Shown here piece after piece: positions 47,454 through 54,657 of a stretch of DNA of 54,657 bases. The translations under genes and the position numbers were made by a program. Source of the DNA: Nitrospinaceae bacterium. GTDB lineage: Bacteria > Nitrospinota > Nitrospinia > Nitrospinales > JACRGP01. The stretch covers positions 1-54,657 of the forward strand of contig JAJDBD010000084.1 in the NCBI GenBank assembly GCA_029261575.1. Reading direction: 5' to 3'. Position 1 is the first letter of the stretch. Every line of letters begins with the position of its first letter. The notes beneath the pieces were generated by a model, which was not told the DNA's origin, searched no databases, and saw only the letters and a list, made by a program, of their open reading frames with translations.

Positions 47454-48026
47454 TCAACCTTTATAGATATTTTTTAAACAAAAAGCCTGATTCAATCCGA
47501 AAATAAAATTGTGGTTCCCCGTGACGTCAAAGAGTCCGGAAGATACCTCCTTGATTTTTTTCAGATCGAAATAGGTCTCGTGTTCGTCCTCCACTCCTTT
47601 TGAATAAACGTCGATCAGCCATTCGGCGGAGCGTTTTGGAGTGGTTAAAATCAGTTGCCCGCCGGGTTTCAAAACCCTGGCGATTTCCTTCAACAAAACC
47701 CGGCTGTCCTTCAAGTGCTCGATCACCGCCAACAGGGTGACGACGTCGAAAAACGCGTCGGGAAAATCGAGACGGTCGGTGACTTCGTCGCCCAACAATT
47801 TATCCAGACCGTATCTCTCCTCGCAGGGGGAACGGCGCAAAAAATACCCGTCGCCGCATCCGATATCCAGATGCCGCGTCGCGGGTTCCAAGTACTTTTC
47901 GACGTTGACGGCTCGCAACCAGCGAGTCAGTCGCATCGCCACCCTGCCCAAAGTCCCACGCCCGGTGGCGTAGGTCAAAGGCTCAATGAGCGCGCCGCTT
48001 TCTCCTTCCGGGGTAATTTTTAACAT
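47454..48026 (-). CDS. Class I SAM-dependent methyltransferase
   Basis: 190 residues. Methyltransf_11/23 type: [17 protein letters not shown] (motif I), [24 protein letters not shown] (with the DxVxxxxxxEH segment) and [19 protein letters not shown] (post-motif). The substrate is unknown; similar enzymes act on lipids, quinones or sugars. Four bases before thiDN; separate from glmS by an 86-base gap. Confidence 0.88.
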   Translation of the reverse strand: MLKITPEGESGALIEPLTYATGRGTLGRVAMRLTRWLRAVNVEKYLEPATRHLDIGCGDGYFLRRSPCEERYGLDKLLGDEVTDRLDFPDAFFDVVTLLAVIEHLKDSRVLLKEIARVLKPGGQLILTTPKRSAEWLIDVYSKGVEDEHETYFDLKKIKEVSSGLFDVTGNHNFIFGLNQAFCLKNIYKG

Positions 48027-48112
48027 CGGAGCATCATAAACAAAAGGAAACGGCAGGCAACGTTTTTTTTAGAGGGAAGGGATTTTTTTCCGTCGGTCAA
48101 AACTCGTCAGCG

Positions 48113-49933
48113 TCATCCTACGGTTACGGATTTTGCCAGAGACCGGGGCTTGTCCACGTCCCGCTTCAGGGACGTCGCGGTAAAATAGGCGAACAACTGG
48201 GCGATCACTAATTGCAGGAGGGGAGCGATCAAGGGGGAAACGGGAGGCAGGATCAACTCTTCGCTGAACAGGTCCTTGTTTTTTCCTCTTTCGTCAAAAT
48301 GAATGCCCAGGACAAATCCCGACCGGGCGCGAATTTCCTCTATGCTGTGGAGGGTGGCCTGATACAGTTCCTTATCTTCCCTGGGCGGGACAAAGACGAT
48401 GGAATAAATATCCTGATCGATCATGGCCAGGGTCCCGTGCTTTAGAAACCCCGCAGGCATTCCCTCGGCGTGAACGTAAGCCACCTCTTTCATTTTCAGG
48501 GCGGATTCCAGAGCCACCGGATAATAAACGCCTCGGCCCAAATACAGCCAATGTTTGACTTTATAATATTGGTGGGCGATGCGATGGATGAAACCGGATC
48601 TTTCGTTTAAAACCGCATGGATGATTTCCGGCAGTTCCTTGAGTTGGTCAATTTGTTTTTGAAACTCCTTTTTGCCGATCAATTTTTTTCGAAGCGCCAG
48701 CTTCAATCCGATCACCGTCAACAAAACTATCTGCGACAAGGCGGCCTTGGTGCTGATGACGCAAATTTCCGGTCCGGACCCCTGAAAAACAACCTTGTCC
48801 ACCAAACGGGAAATGGAAGAACCCATCACGTTAACGATCGCGGCGGTTTTTGCGCCTTTTGATTTGGCGTATTTCAAGGCGGTCAGGGTGTCGTAGGTCT
48901 CGCCGGACTGCGACAGCGCCAGGACCATCGATCCCTTGTCTATCTTGGCCAGAGCGACGAATTCGTCCGCGCTGATCGCCGGAAGAAATTCTTCCGCCAG
49001 GTTGGAAATTATGTACTGGCCGAACTGCGCGACATAATATGTCGTCCCGACGCCCACCAGATACGTTTGATCGCTTTCAACAATTAAATCCACGATATCG
49101 TCGGTCAAACTGGCCGGGATCTCCAGAGCGTGGTTCACCGTTTGCGGCTGTTCGTGGATTTCCTTCAACATGTAATGCGGATATCCGCCTTTTTTCGAGG
49201 ATTCGCTGTCCCATTCTATTTTTTGGATCGGCTTGTCGATTTCCTGGCCGGTGACCAGGCTTTTCACCGTATAACTATCGCGCGAAATAACGGCGTATTC
49301 CCCGTCGTCGATGATAATCGCATTTTTGGTGTGGTCGATGAACGCGTTGAAATCCGAACCCAAATATTTAATTTCGTCGCTGATTCCCAACATCAACGGC
49401 GACTCCCGTTTGGCGCAATATATCTGGTCCGGCTGATGCGAGGTGATGAAAGCCAGGGCAAAAGAGCCTTCCAGCGCTTCCACGGTTTTCGCCAGGGCGG
49501 CTTCCACGTTTTTGCTCTTCTTATAAAAATATTCCAGGAAATGCGGAATCACTTCCGTATCCGTTTCCGATTTAAAATGGAAACCCTCGCGGGCAAGCTT
49601 CTCCCTCAAAAAACGATAATTGGAAATGATGCCGTTGTGCACCACGGCGAACGCCCCGTCGCTGGAGGACAAAGGGTGCGTGTTTTCCCGAGTCACCTTG
49701 CCGTGCGTGGCCCAACGCGTGTGGGCGATTCCGATCCGGCTTTTGTGGCGGAGCACGTTCTCCTTGCGATAAAACTCCTCGACCCCGCCGATATTCTTTT
49801 TAAGAACCAGGCCCTTGCTGTTGACAAGCGCCACTCCGCAGGAGTCGTAACCTCGATACTCCAGGTTCCTGATGCCCTCGTACAGGGCTTGGGAAATGTC
49901 GTTTAAGCCGACGGCGCCGCTGATTCCGCACAT
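48113..49933 (-). CDS. glmS: GlmS, glutamine-fructose-6-phosphate aminotransferase
   Basis: 606 residues. N-terminal class II glutaminase with nucleophile Cys2 (MCGISGAVG), RGYDSCG, HTRWATHGKVTRENTHP and HNGIISNYRFLREKL; two SIS domains with VGVGTTYYVAQFGQY, LALSQSGETYDTLTALKYAK and YLGRGVYYPVALESALKMKE; C-terminal KPRSLAKSVTVG. Makes glucosamine-6-P, the entry to UDP-GlcNAc. Ten bases after the neighbouring NTase-LbH gene, so in one operon with two GlmU-like genes. Confidence 0.97.
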   Translation of the reverse strand: MCGISGAVGLNDISQALYEGIRNLEYRGYDSCGVALVNSKGLVLKKNIGGVEEFYRKENVLRHKSRIGIAHTRWATHGKVTRENTHPLSSSDGAFAVVHNGIISNYRFLREKLAREGFHFKSETDTEVIPHFLEYFYKKSKNVEAALAKTVEALEGSFALAFITSHQPDQIYCAKRESPLMLGISDEIKYLGSDFNAFIDHTKNAIIIDDGEYAVISRDSYTVKSLVTGQEIDKPIQKIEWDSESSKKGGYPHYMLKEIHEQPQTVNHALEIPASLTDDIVDLIVESDQTYLVGVGTTYYVAQFGQYIISNLAEEFLPAISADEFVALAKIDKGSMVLALSQSGETYDTLTALKYAKSKGAKTAAIVNVMGSSISRLVDKVVFQGSGPEICVISTKAALSQIVLLTVIGLKLALRKKLIGKKEFQKQIDQLKELPEIIHAVLNERSGFIHRIAHQYYKVKHWLYLGRGVYYPVALESALKMKEVAYVHAEGMPAGFLKHGTLAMIDQDIYSIVFVPPREDKELYQATLHSIEEIRARSGFVLGIHFDERGKNKDLFSEELILPPVSPLIAPLLQLVIAQLFAYFTATSLKRDVDKPRSLAKSVTVG

Positions 49934-49942
49934 AAGAAAATT

Positions 49943-51154
49943 CTATGAATTATTGCCGGTTATTGAATAACGGGCCGGAATGATTTTCCCGGGAGCGACC
50001 ACCGTCCCCGGCTGAATCGTATTTCCCGCGCCGATCACCACATTATCCCCAATAAACGCTCCAAGCTTGAGCCTGCCGGTATCCAGGGCGCTTTTATTAT
50101 TTTTAACGCGCACCGGCTTCCAGTCCACGTTCCGGTTCACCGTCATCACTCCGGACCCAATGTCCACGCGCTCGCCGAGTACGCTGTCGCCAATAAAAGA
50201 CAGCCTGCCTATATCCGTATGGTCCAGCACCACGCAGTTTTTCATCTCAACTCCGTAACCCACCGAACAATTATTGCCCAAAGAGGTGTAGCTACGGATC
50301 AGGGAGTTGTTGCCGATATAACATCCGCTCCCAATACTGCACGGTCCTTCGAGAACAGCGCCCGCTTTTATCACCACGTCGCTTTCGATTCTCACCGTGC
50401 CGGAAATGGTCACGTTCGATTCCAGAACGGCGGACTTCGAAATGGAGCTTTCCTCCCAGGAATCCATGAGAATACGGTTGGCCGTCAAAATTTCCCAGGG
50501 ATGCACAATGTCCAGCCACTCGTCCTCCCACATCGAGGCCCGCAATCCATCGGTCTCAACGATTTCCTGGATCGCCTTCTCCATGGAAAGTTTGTTCTTT
50601 TCCAGGAGATCGAAAAAAGTGTAGGGCAAAATATAGACGCCCGACAAAACGTAGTTCCCCATTTCGTCGCCCTTGGGTTTCTCTACGATTTTCGTGATGC
50701 TCATTTGCGCGTTTAAAAATACGTTGCCAAACATGGAGTTGGCCGGCGGCAGGCAAATGGACGCCACTCCGCATTTAAAAAAATGGAAGGATTGCTGGAT
50801 TTTACTGAAGATGTTGGAGGCGGCGACGGTGTCCCCGTAAATCAAAAGAAAATATTCGCCGGGAGAAATCTTGCTCTTGACCTGCACGAGGGCGTTGCCG
50901 ATTCCCGAACTTCTTGCCTGCTCGACATACTGCAGGTTGAGTCCGTTGCTCGCGCTTTCGTTGACCCGTTGGATCAGCTTTTCCTTTTGGTGGCCCACCA
51001 CCACAAATACGTCGTTGATTCCGGAGTTTTTAAGCTGGGACAAAATGGAATCGAACAAATATTTTCCGGCCACCCGCATCATCGGAAGCGGACGCGTCAT
51101 GGAAAAAGGAGCCAGGTTGGTTCCTTTCCCGGCGGCAAGAATTACGGCTTTCAT
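49943..51154 (-). CDS. Nucleotidyltransferase-fold/LbH protein (GlmU-like), nucleotidyl site degenerate
   Basis: 403 residues. N-terminal sugar-nucleotidyltransferase fold (about 1-230) then a left-handed beta-helix of hexapeptide repeats (about 235-390: SAVLESNVTISGTVRIESDVVIK, GSGCYIGNNSLIRSYTSLG, IGDSVLGERVDIGSGVM, AFIGDNVVIGAGNTIQPG). The overall design matches archaeal-type bifunctional GlmU/sugar-1-P enzymes. The signature GxGTRLxPxT...PKP is changed: GKGTNLAPFSMTRPLPMM, so the catalytic Arg is Asn and the Lys after Pro is lost. I infer that this domain may not transfer nucleotide and that the LbH part is the working acyltransferase. Confidence 0.85.
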   Translation of the reverse strand: MKAVILAAGKGTNLAPFSMTRPLPMMRVAGKYLFDSILSQLKNSGINDVFVVVGHQKEKLIQRVNESASNGLNLQYVEQARSSGIGNALVQVKSKISPGEYFLLIYGDTVAASNIFSKIQQSFHFFKCGVASICLPPANSMFGNVFLNAQMSITKIVEKPKGDEMGNYVLSGVYILPYTFFDLLEKNKLSMEKAIQEIVETDGLRASMWEDEWLDIVHPWEILTANRILMDSWEESSISKSAVLESNVTISGTVRIESDVVIKAGAVLEGPCSIGSGCYIGNNSLIRSYTSLGNNCSVGYGVEMKNCVVLDHTDIGRLSFIGDSVLGERVDIGSGVMTVNRNVDWKPVRVKNNKSALDTGRLKLGAFIGDNVVIGAGNTIQPGTVVAPGKIIPARYSITGNNS

Positions 51155-51190
51155 CTATTCATTTCCTGGAAAGATTTGCGGAGACACAGA

Positions 51191-51943
51191 TTAGAGCGTA
51201 GAAGCGTTTTTAAGAAAAATCTGTTCGGCGCGTTGCAGGTCGCCTTCGGTATTGACGCCCAATATCTCTTCTGAATCCCTGGTGATGATGGATTGTACCC
51301 TGTTTTGTCTGTCCGCGAGATATCCAATGGTATCGGTGAGGTAATACTCCCTTTGCTCGTTGTCGCAACCGACCTCTCTTAAGGCATTGAAAAGAGATTC
51401 CTTATCAAAACAATAAACGCCGGCGTTGTATTCGTCAACGGTTTTTTCCTCGGGCGAGCAATCCTTGGCCTCGACAATTTTTGATACATTGCCCTCCCCG
51501 TCCTGAAACACCCTGCCGAAGTCCCGGACCTCTGGAGTCTTCAACACCAGAAGCGTGCATTGAGCCTGCGTCTGTTCATGGCGTTCCAACAATTTTCGCA
51601 AAGTCTGTGTTTTTATCAACGGCATGTCGGCGCATAAAATTAGAACGGCCCCGGAAAAATCCCCGAGCGCCTGTTCGGCTTGCATGACAGCGTGACCCGT
51701 TCCCAATTGCTCCGTCTGCTCCGCAAACTCTACCGGCTCCCCGCCAAAACGGGATTTAACCGCCTCGGACTGATAGCCCACCACCACAATGGTCCTTAGG
51801 GGCTTGATAGGATTCACCGCTTTAAGCACATGCGCCAACAACGGCTGTCCGGAAAACGGTTGCAACGCCTTGGCAAGGGAAGATTTCATCCGCGTTCCCT
51901 TGCCGGCGGCTAAAATGATAACTGCGGGAGCTTTGAGGTCCAT
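51191..51943 (-). CDS. GlcNAc-1-phosphate uridylyltransferase, stand-alone GlmU N-domain
   Basis: 250 residues from ATG 51943 (MDLKAPAVIILAAGKGTRM); the upstream in-frame extension is not protein-like. Intact GlmU uridylyl site: LAAGKGTRMKSSLAKALQPF, EQTEQLGTGHAVMQAE, LILCADMPLI and VDEYNAGVYCFDKESLF. The LbH acetyltransferase domain of normal GlmU is absent. It lies 37 bases upstream of the NTase-LbH gene and shares its strand with glmS, so together they probably supply UDP-GlcNAc. Confidence 0.92.
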   Translation of the reverse strand: MDLKAPAVIILAAGKGTRMKSSLAKALQPFSGQPLLAHVLKAVNPIKPLRTIVVVGYQSEAVKSRFGGEPVEFAEQTEQLGTGHAVMQAEQALGDFSGAVLILCADMPLIKTQTLRKLLERHEQTQAQCTLLVLKTPEVRDFGRVFQDGEGNVSKIVEAKDCSPEEKTVDEYNAGVYCFDKESLFNALREVGCDNEQREYYLTDTIGYLADRQNRVQSIITRDSEEILGVNTEGDLQRAEQIFLKNASTL

Positions 51944-52125
51944 GGAAAATCCGGTTCCGAGGTTCACTTGCGCCAGACCGCCGAGTCTCAACTTGATATT
52001 GAAACGTCCGGTCAAGGCAGGCGGACTATAACAAACCAAATATTTCGGGTCAAGAATGCCGGCTCCCGCTCCTGCCGATCTCCGAGAATCAAGTTGATTC
52101 CTCTCCATCCCCTGGCATATTATTA

Positions 52126-52229
52126 GGGCGTGTATAAAAATTCTTCGTGGCCGCGAGCGGCCCTTATGAAATAAGGGTCTGCGAGTTGCCTGGAGTCAAA
52201 TAATCGAATTACCATAGATCCTCTTAAAA
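52126..52229 (+). repeat. Interspersed intergenic repeat, copy C
   Basis: Third ~100-base copy. Core GGCCGCGAGCGGCC hairpin, CCCTTAT/ATAAGGG hairpin and TGCGAGTTGCC; flanks (GGGCGTGTATAAAAATTC and GAATTACCATAGATCCTC) are a weak inverted repeat. It ends just four bases before the mtaB ATG and reads toward it, so part of the mtaB leader is this element. Confidence 0.85.
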
Positions 52230-52232
52230 ATT

Positions 52233-53582
52233 ATGACGACTCAAACCAAATCACTTAAAGTCGCCTTCGCAACGTTGGGTTGCCGGACCAACCAGCACGA
52301 CACCGCCGAAATGCAGACCCTGCTGGAACAAGAGGGTTTCTCAATCGTAAACTCCAAAGACTGCGCGGACGTTTACGTCGTCAACACCTGCACCGTCACC
52401 TCCAGAAGCGATTACAGCTCGCGCCTCGCCGTAAAAAAATCCCTCGCCATCAACGAAAACGCCCTGGTGGTGTTCACCGGATGCTACGCGCAGATGAATC
52501 CGGAAGAAGCGCTGGCATTGCCCGGCACAGACGTCCTTTTGGGAAACGCCAACAAACTCGAAATCGCAACCGTCATCAAAAAGAAACTCGAAGATCCCAA
52601 CGGATGGAACAAATCCGACCCGGCGGAATCCTTCATGTCCGATATTTACGACGAGGAGCGGGAGTTCGCCACGCTTCCCGTTTCCGGTTTCCAGGGAAAA
52701 TCCAAAGCCTTTATAAAAGTACAAACCGGGTGCGATGAAAAATGCTCCTTCTGCACCGTCGTTCTGGCCCGAGGCCGTTCGATCAGCGATACGCGACAAA
52801 ACATTCTCAACAACGTCATGAAATCCATAGCCGACGGTTACAAGGAAATCACCCTCACTGGTATCAACCTGGGAACCTACGGGATGGAAAAAAAAGAGCC
52901 GGAAACCTTTTCCGGACTGGTTGAAGAAATCCTCGGTCTGGAAGGAGATTTCCGCGTCCGTATCAGCTCCATCAATCCCATGGAAATCGACGACCGGCTA
53001 TTGAACCTGATGGCCGAACGCGACAACCTTTGCCCCCACCTGCACATTCCCCTGCAAAGCGGGGACGACGAGGTACTCCACCGGATGCGCCGCAATTACA
53101 ATTCCCGTCAGTACCGGGAAGTGGTTTTACGAGCGTTGGAAAAAATTCCCGATCTCGGACTGGGCGCAGACGTGATTGTCGGTTTCCCCGGAGAGACGGA
53201 CGCCATGTTTGAAAATACCCGAAGAGTGATCGAGGAGCTTCCCTTTTCCTATCTGCACGCTTTTTCATATTCCCCCCGACCAAAAACCGAGTCGGGACAT
53301 TTCAAGGACAACATTCAAAATAATGTAAAAAAAGCTCGCAATAAAATTCTGACCGACCTGGCGAAAAGTAAATCCTCCGCCCTGCGCTCCCGCTTGCTGG
53401 GGCGAACCGTCCGGGTTTTGGTGGAAAGCCAGAGAGACGCGGCGACGGGACTCCTCAAGGGCCACTCGGAACATTTTATTCCCGTTCAGTTGGAGGGGAG
53501 CGACCAATTGATGAACCAGATTGTTCCCGTCGTCATAACGGAAACCTCCGCCGACCGGGCGACCGGATGCGTCCAATCATAA
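52233..53582 (+). CDS. mtaB: MtaB-like tRNA methylthiotransferase
   Basis: 449 residues. Radical SAM methylthiotransferase: UPF0004 cluster Cys17, Cys53 and Cys84 (LGCRTNQHD, NTCTVTS, TGCYAQM), radical SAM Cys167-x3-Cys171-x2-Cys174 (GCDEKCSFC), then HLHIPLQSGDDEVLHRMRRNY and a C-terminal TRAM region. LGCRTNQHD is typical of MtaB, which adds a methylthio group to t6A37 of tRNA; MiaB and RimO differ here. No ribosome site is visible; the start sits behind repeat copy C. Overlaps the next gene by 16 bases. Confidence 0.92.
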   Translation: MTTQTKSLKVAFATLGCRTNQHDTAEMQTLLEQEGFSIVNSKDCADVYVVNTCTVTSRSDYSSRLAVKKSLAINENALVVFTGCYAQMNPEEALALPGTDVLLGNANKLEIATVIKKKLEDPNGWNKSDPAESFMSDIYDEEREFATLPVSGFQGKSKAFIKVQTGCDEKCSFCTVVLARGRSISDTRQNILNNVMKSIADGYKEITLTGINLGTYGMEKKEPETFSGLVEEILGLEGDFRVRISSINPMEIDDRLLNLMAERDNLCPHLHIPLQSGDDEVLHRMRRNYNSRQYREVVLRALEKIPDLGLGADVIVGFPGETDAMFENTRRVIEELPFSYLHAFSYSPRPKTESGHFKDNIQNNVKKARNKILTDLAKSKSSALRSRLLGRTVRVLVESQRDAATGLLKGHSEHFIPVQLEGSDQLMNQIVPVVITETSADRATGCVQS

Positions 53583-54391
53583 CCCTGACGACGGACTTTG
53601 GCCTGGACGATCCGTTTGTCGGGATCATGAAAGGCGTGATTTTGAAGATCGCCCCGGAAGCGCGTCTGATCGATATCACTCACAACATTGAACCGCAAAA
53701 TATCGCGCAGGCGGCCCTGGTATTGGAATCGTCTTATTCCTATTTTCCGCAGGGCACAGTGCACATGCTGGTGGTCGACCCCGGAGTGGGGGGAAACCGC
53801 AGGCCTCTCGCCGTCAACAGCCGGGGGCATTATTTCGTCGCCCCGGACAACGGAATCCTTTCTCCCGTTTTGGACAAAGAGGCGCAATGCTTCGAGTTGA
53901 CGGAGAAAAAGTTTTTTCTGGAATCGATTTCCAACACATTTCACGGGCGCGACGTATTCGCTCCCTCGGCGGCCTGGATCGCGCAAGGGAAAGACCTCTC
54001 CGACCTGGGGGGAAAAATCAGCGATCCACAAACCCTGGACGTCCCGCAACCAATTATTGAAGGGAAAACCATTCGCGGACAAATTATTTATATCGACCGG
54101 TTCGGAAACCTGACGACCAACATCGGAGTCGATTTACTTCAAAAACATTTGGGTCCGAACCAAAAGCCGGTCGTCCATATTGGCGGAAAAAAAATCACCG
54201 GACTTTGCGCCTCCTATTCGGAAAATTCGGAAAATTCGGAAAATTCCGAAGCGCCGGAAGGGCAAGCCTCTGCGCTGGTCAACAGTTGGAACCGGCTGGA
54301 AATATTTATTCGGGAAGACAACGCAGCCGAAAAACTTCGACTCCGGGTGGGCGACGCCGTGAGCGTTGACGCCGATGAAAGCAAACCATGA
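53567..54391 (+). CDS. SAM hydroxide adenosyltransferase (DUF62 family)
   Basis: 274 residues. LTTDFGLDDPFVGIMKGVI, DITHNIEPQNIAQAALVL, VVDPGVGGNRRPLAV, FVAPDNGILSPVL, FHGRDVFAPSAAW and DRFGNLTTNI are the hallmarks of SAM-hydroxide adenosyltransferases, which split SAM to adenosine and methionine. It carries an unusual Ser-Glu-Asn repeat near residues 218-228. The start lies inside the mtaB 3' end and its stop overlaps smpB by four bases: three genes in tight coupling. Confidence 0.93.
   Translation: MRPIITLTTDFGLDDPFVGIMKGVILKIAPEARLIDITHNIEPQNIAQAALVLESSYSYFPQGTVHMLVVDPGVGGNRRPLAVNSRGHYFVAPDNGILSPVLDKEAQCFELTEKKFFLESISNTFHGRDVFAPSAAWIAQGKDLSDLGGKISDPQTLDVPQPIIEGKTIRGQIIYIDRFGNLTTNIGVDLLQKHLGPNQKPVVHIGGKKITGLCASYSENSENSENSEAPEGQASALVNSWNRLEIFIREDNAAEKLRLRVGDAVSVDADESKP
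54218..54244 (+). repeat. In-frame 9-base tandem repeat
   Basis: Three exact copies of TCGGAAAAT plus a degenerate fourth (TCCGAAGCG), coding for a Ser-Glu-Asn tract within the SAM hydroxide adenosyltransferase. The unit is a multiple of three, so copy-number change would keep frame. Confidence 0.85.
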
Positions 54392-54657
54392 GCGAAATCA
54401 AAATCGTCGCGCAAAACAAAAAAGCCCGGCACGAATATTTCATTCTGGAAACGGTTGAAGCCGGCATGGTCCTCAAGGGAACCGAGGTCAAGGCCATGAG
54501 AGAGGGGAAGGCGAATCTGGTAGACAGCTACGTGACCATCGCTAACGGGGAAGCCTGGTTGATGAGTTGCAATATAAATATTTACGAACCGGCCAAACAG
54601 TTCAATCACGCGCCCACGCGAACCAGAAAATTATTGCTCCATAAAAAGGAAATCGCG
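54388..54657 (+). CDS. smpB: SmpB, tmRNA-binding protein (partial, 3' end outside window)
   Basis: 90 residues from ATG 54388, then cut by the window edge. Start of the OB-fold of SmpB: VAQNKKARHEYFILETVEAG, LKGTEVKAMREGKANLVDSY and NINIYEPAKQFNHAPTRTRKLL, the conserved tmRNA contact strip. Works with tmRNA in ribosome rescue. It overlaps the upstream stop (ATGA). ssrA is not in the window. Confidence 0.95.
   Translation, partial: MSEIKIVAQNKKARHEYFILETVEAGMVLKGTEVKAMREGKANLVDSYVTIANGEAWLMSCNINIYEPAKQFNHAPTRTRKLLLHKKEIA

Noticed and set aside
48027-48112. Possible TPP riboswitch upstream of the methyltransferase-thiDN pair
   Set aside because: The conserved TPP elements (CTGAGA and the GATNATGCCAGCG-like 3' part) are absent.
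54218-54244. Frameshift or pseudogene in the SAM hydroxide adenosyltransferase because of the repeat
   Set aside because: The repeat is nine bases long and the frame continues to a normal C-terminus overlapping smpB.

Overview
The window is a 54.7 kb chromosomal segment from a Gram-negative bacterium. Diderm cues are an outer-membrane porin ending in an aromatic residue, a lipobox lipoprotein, a periplasmic PpiD-type foldase and many Sec signal peptides. It is densely packed with housekeeping genes in short operons. There is no phage, plasmid, transposase, rRNA, tRNA or CRISPR signal. The gene mix and protein style resemble Nitrospinota (Nitrospina-like marine nitrite oxidisers), but that placement is my inference; no marker gene in the window fixes the taxonomy.

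Layout. 1-1.6 kb: end of a thiO-bioA operon (bioA is cut by the window edge). 1.8-5.6 kb: an orphan protein and three sugar-transfer genes (MurG-like, GT2, PseG-like). 5.6-9.9 kb: an iron-linked block with an FMN-binding protein, porin, thioredoxin-fold [2Fe-2S] protein, Fur regulator, small lipoprotein and bacterioferritin; four Fur-box-like palindromes sit in its intergenic gaps. 10.2-17.3 kb: era-map, hemW-TPR-mazG, a TfoX-like gene overlapping an unusual membrane/DUF1858 fusion, a tiny basic protein and a membrane GT2. 17.5-21.6 kb: complete phosphate operon pstSCAB-phoU. 21.8-27.4 kb: SH3 protein, unknown protein, aldehyde dehydrogenase, and a Cus/Cop-type two-component system with a small Cys/His protein. 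27.5-36.7 kb: SDR reductase, gatB and two exported proteins, Bcp peroxiredoxin, M24 peptidase, SRAP protein, methyltransferase, TraB-family membrane protein. 36.9-43.9 kb: uvrB, a PilZ protein and the rod-shape operon mreB-mreC-mreD-mrdA. 44.1-52 kb: PpiD foldase, a ThiD-ThiN fusion, a methyltransferase and a UDP-GlcNAc operon in which GlmU function appears split over two proteins. 52.2-54.7 kb: mtaB, a SAM hydroxide adenosyltransferase and the start of smpB, all overlapping.

Most notable items: (1) a previously unlabelled interspersed intergenic repeat of about 100 bp, present three times (27.4, 36.8 and 52.1 kb), with two internal hairpins and terminal inverted repeats, each copy reading toward the start of the next gene; (2) a GlmU-like pair in which one member keeps the LbH acyltransferase-type domain but has lost the catalytic Arg and Lys of the nucleotidyltransferase signature, next to a stand-alone intact uridylyltransferase; (3) a bacterioferritin lacking two of six di-iron ligands inside the Fur-linked block; (4) a heme-copper-oxidase-like membrane domain fused to two DUF1858 domains; (5) a glycosyltransferase whose conserved N-terminus lies upstream of every standard start codon.

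All family assignments rest on reading motifs in the translated sequence; no database search was possible.
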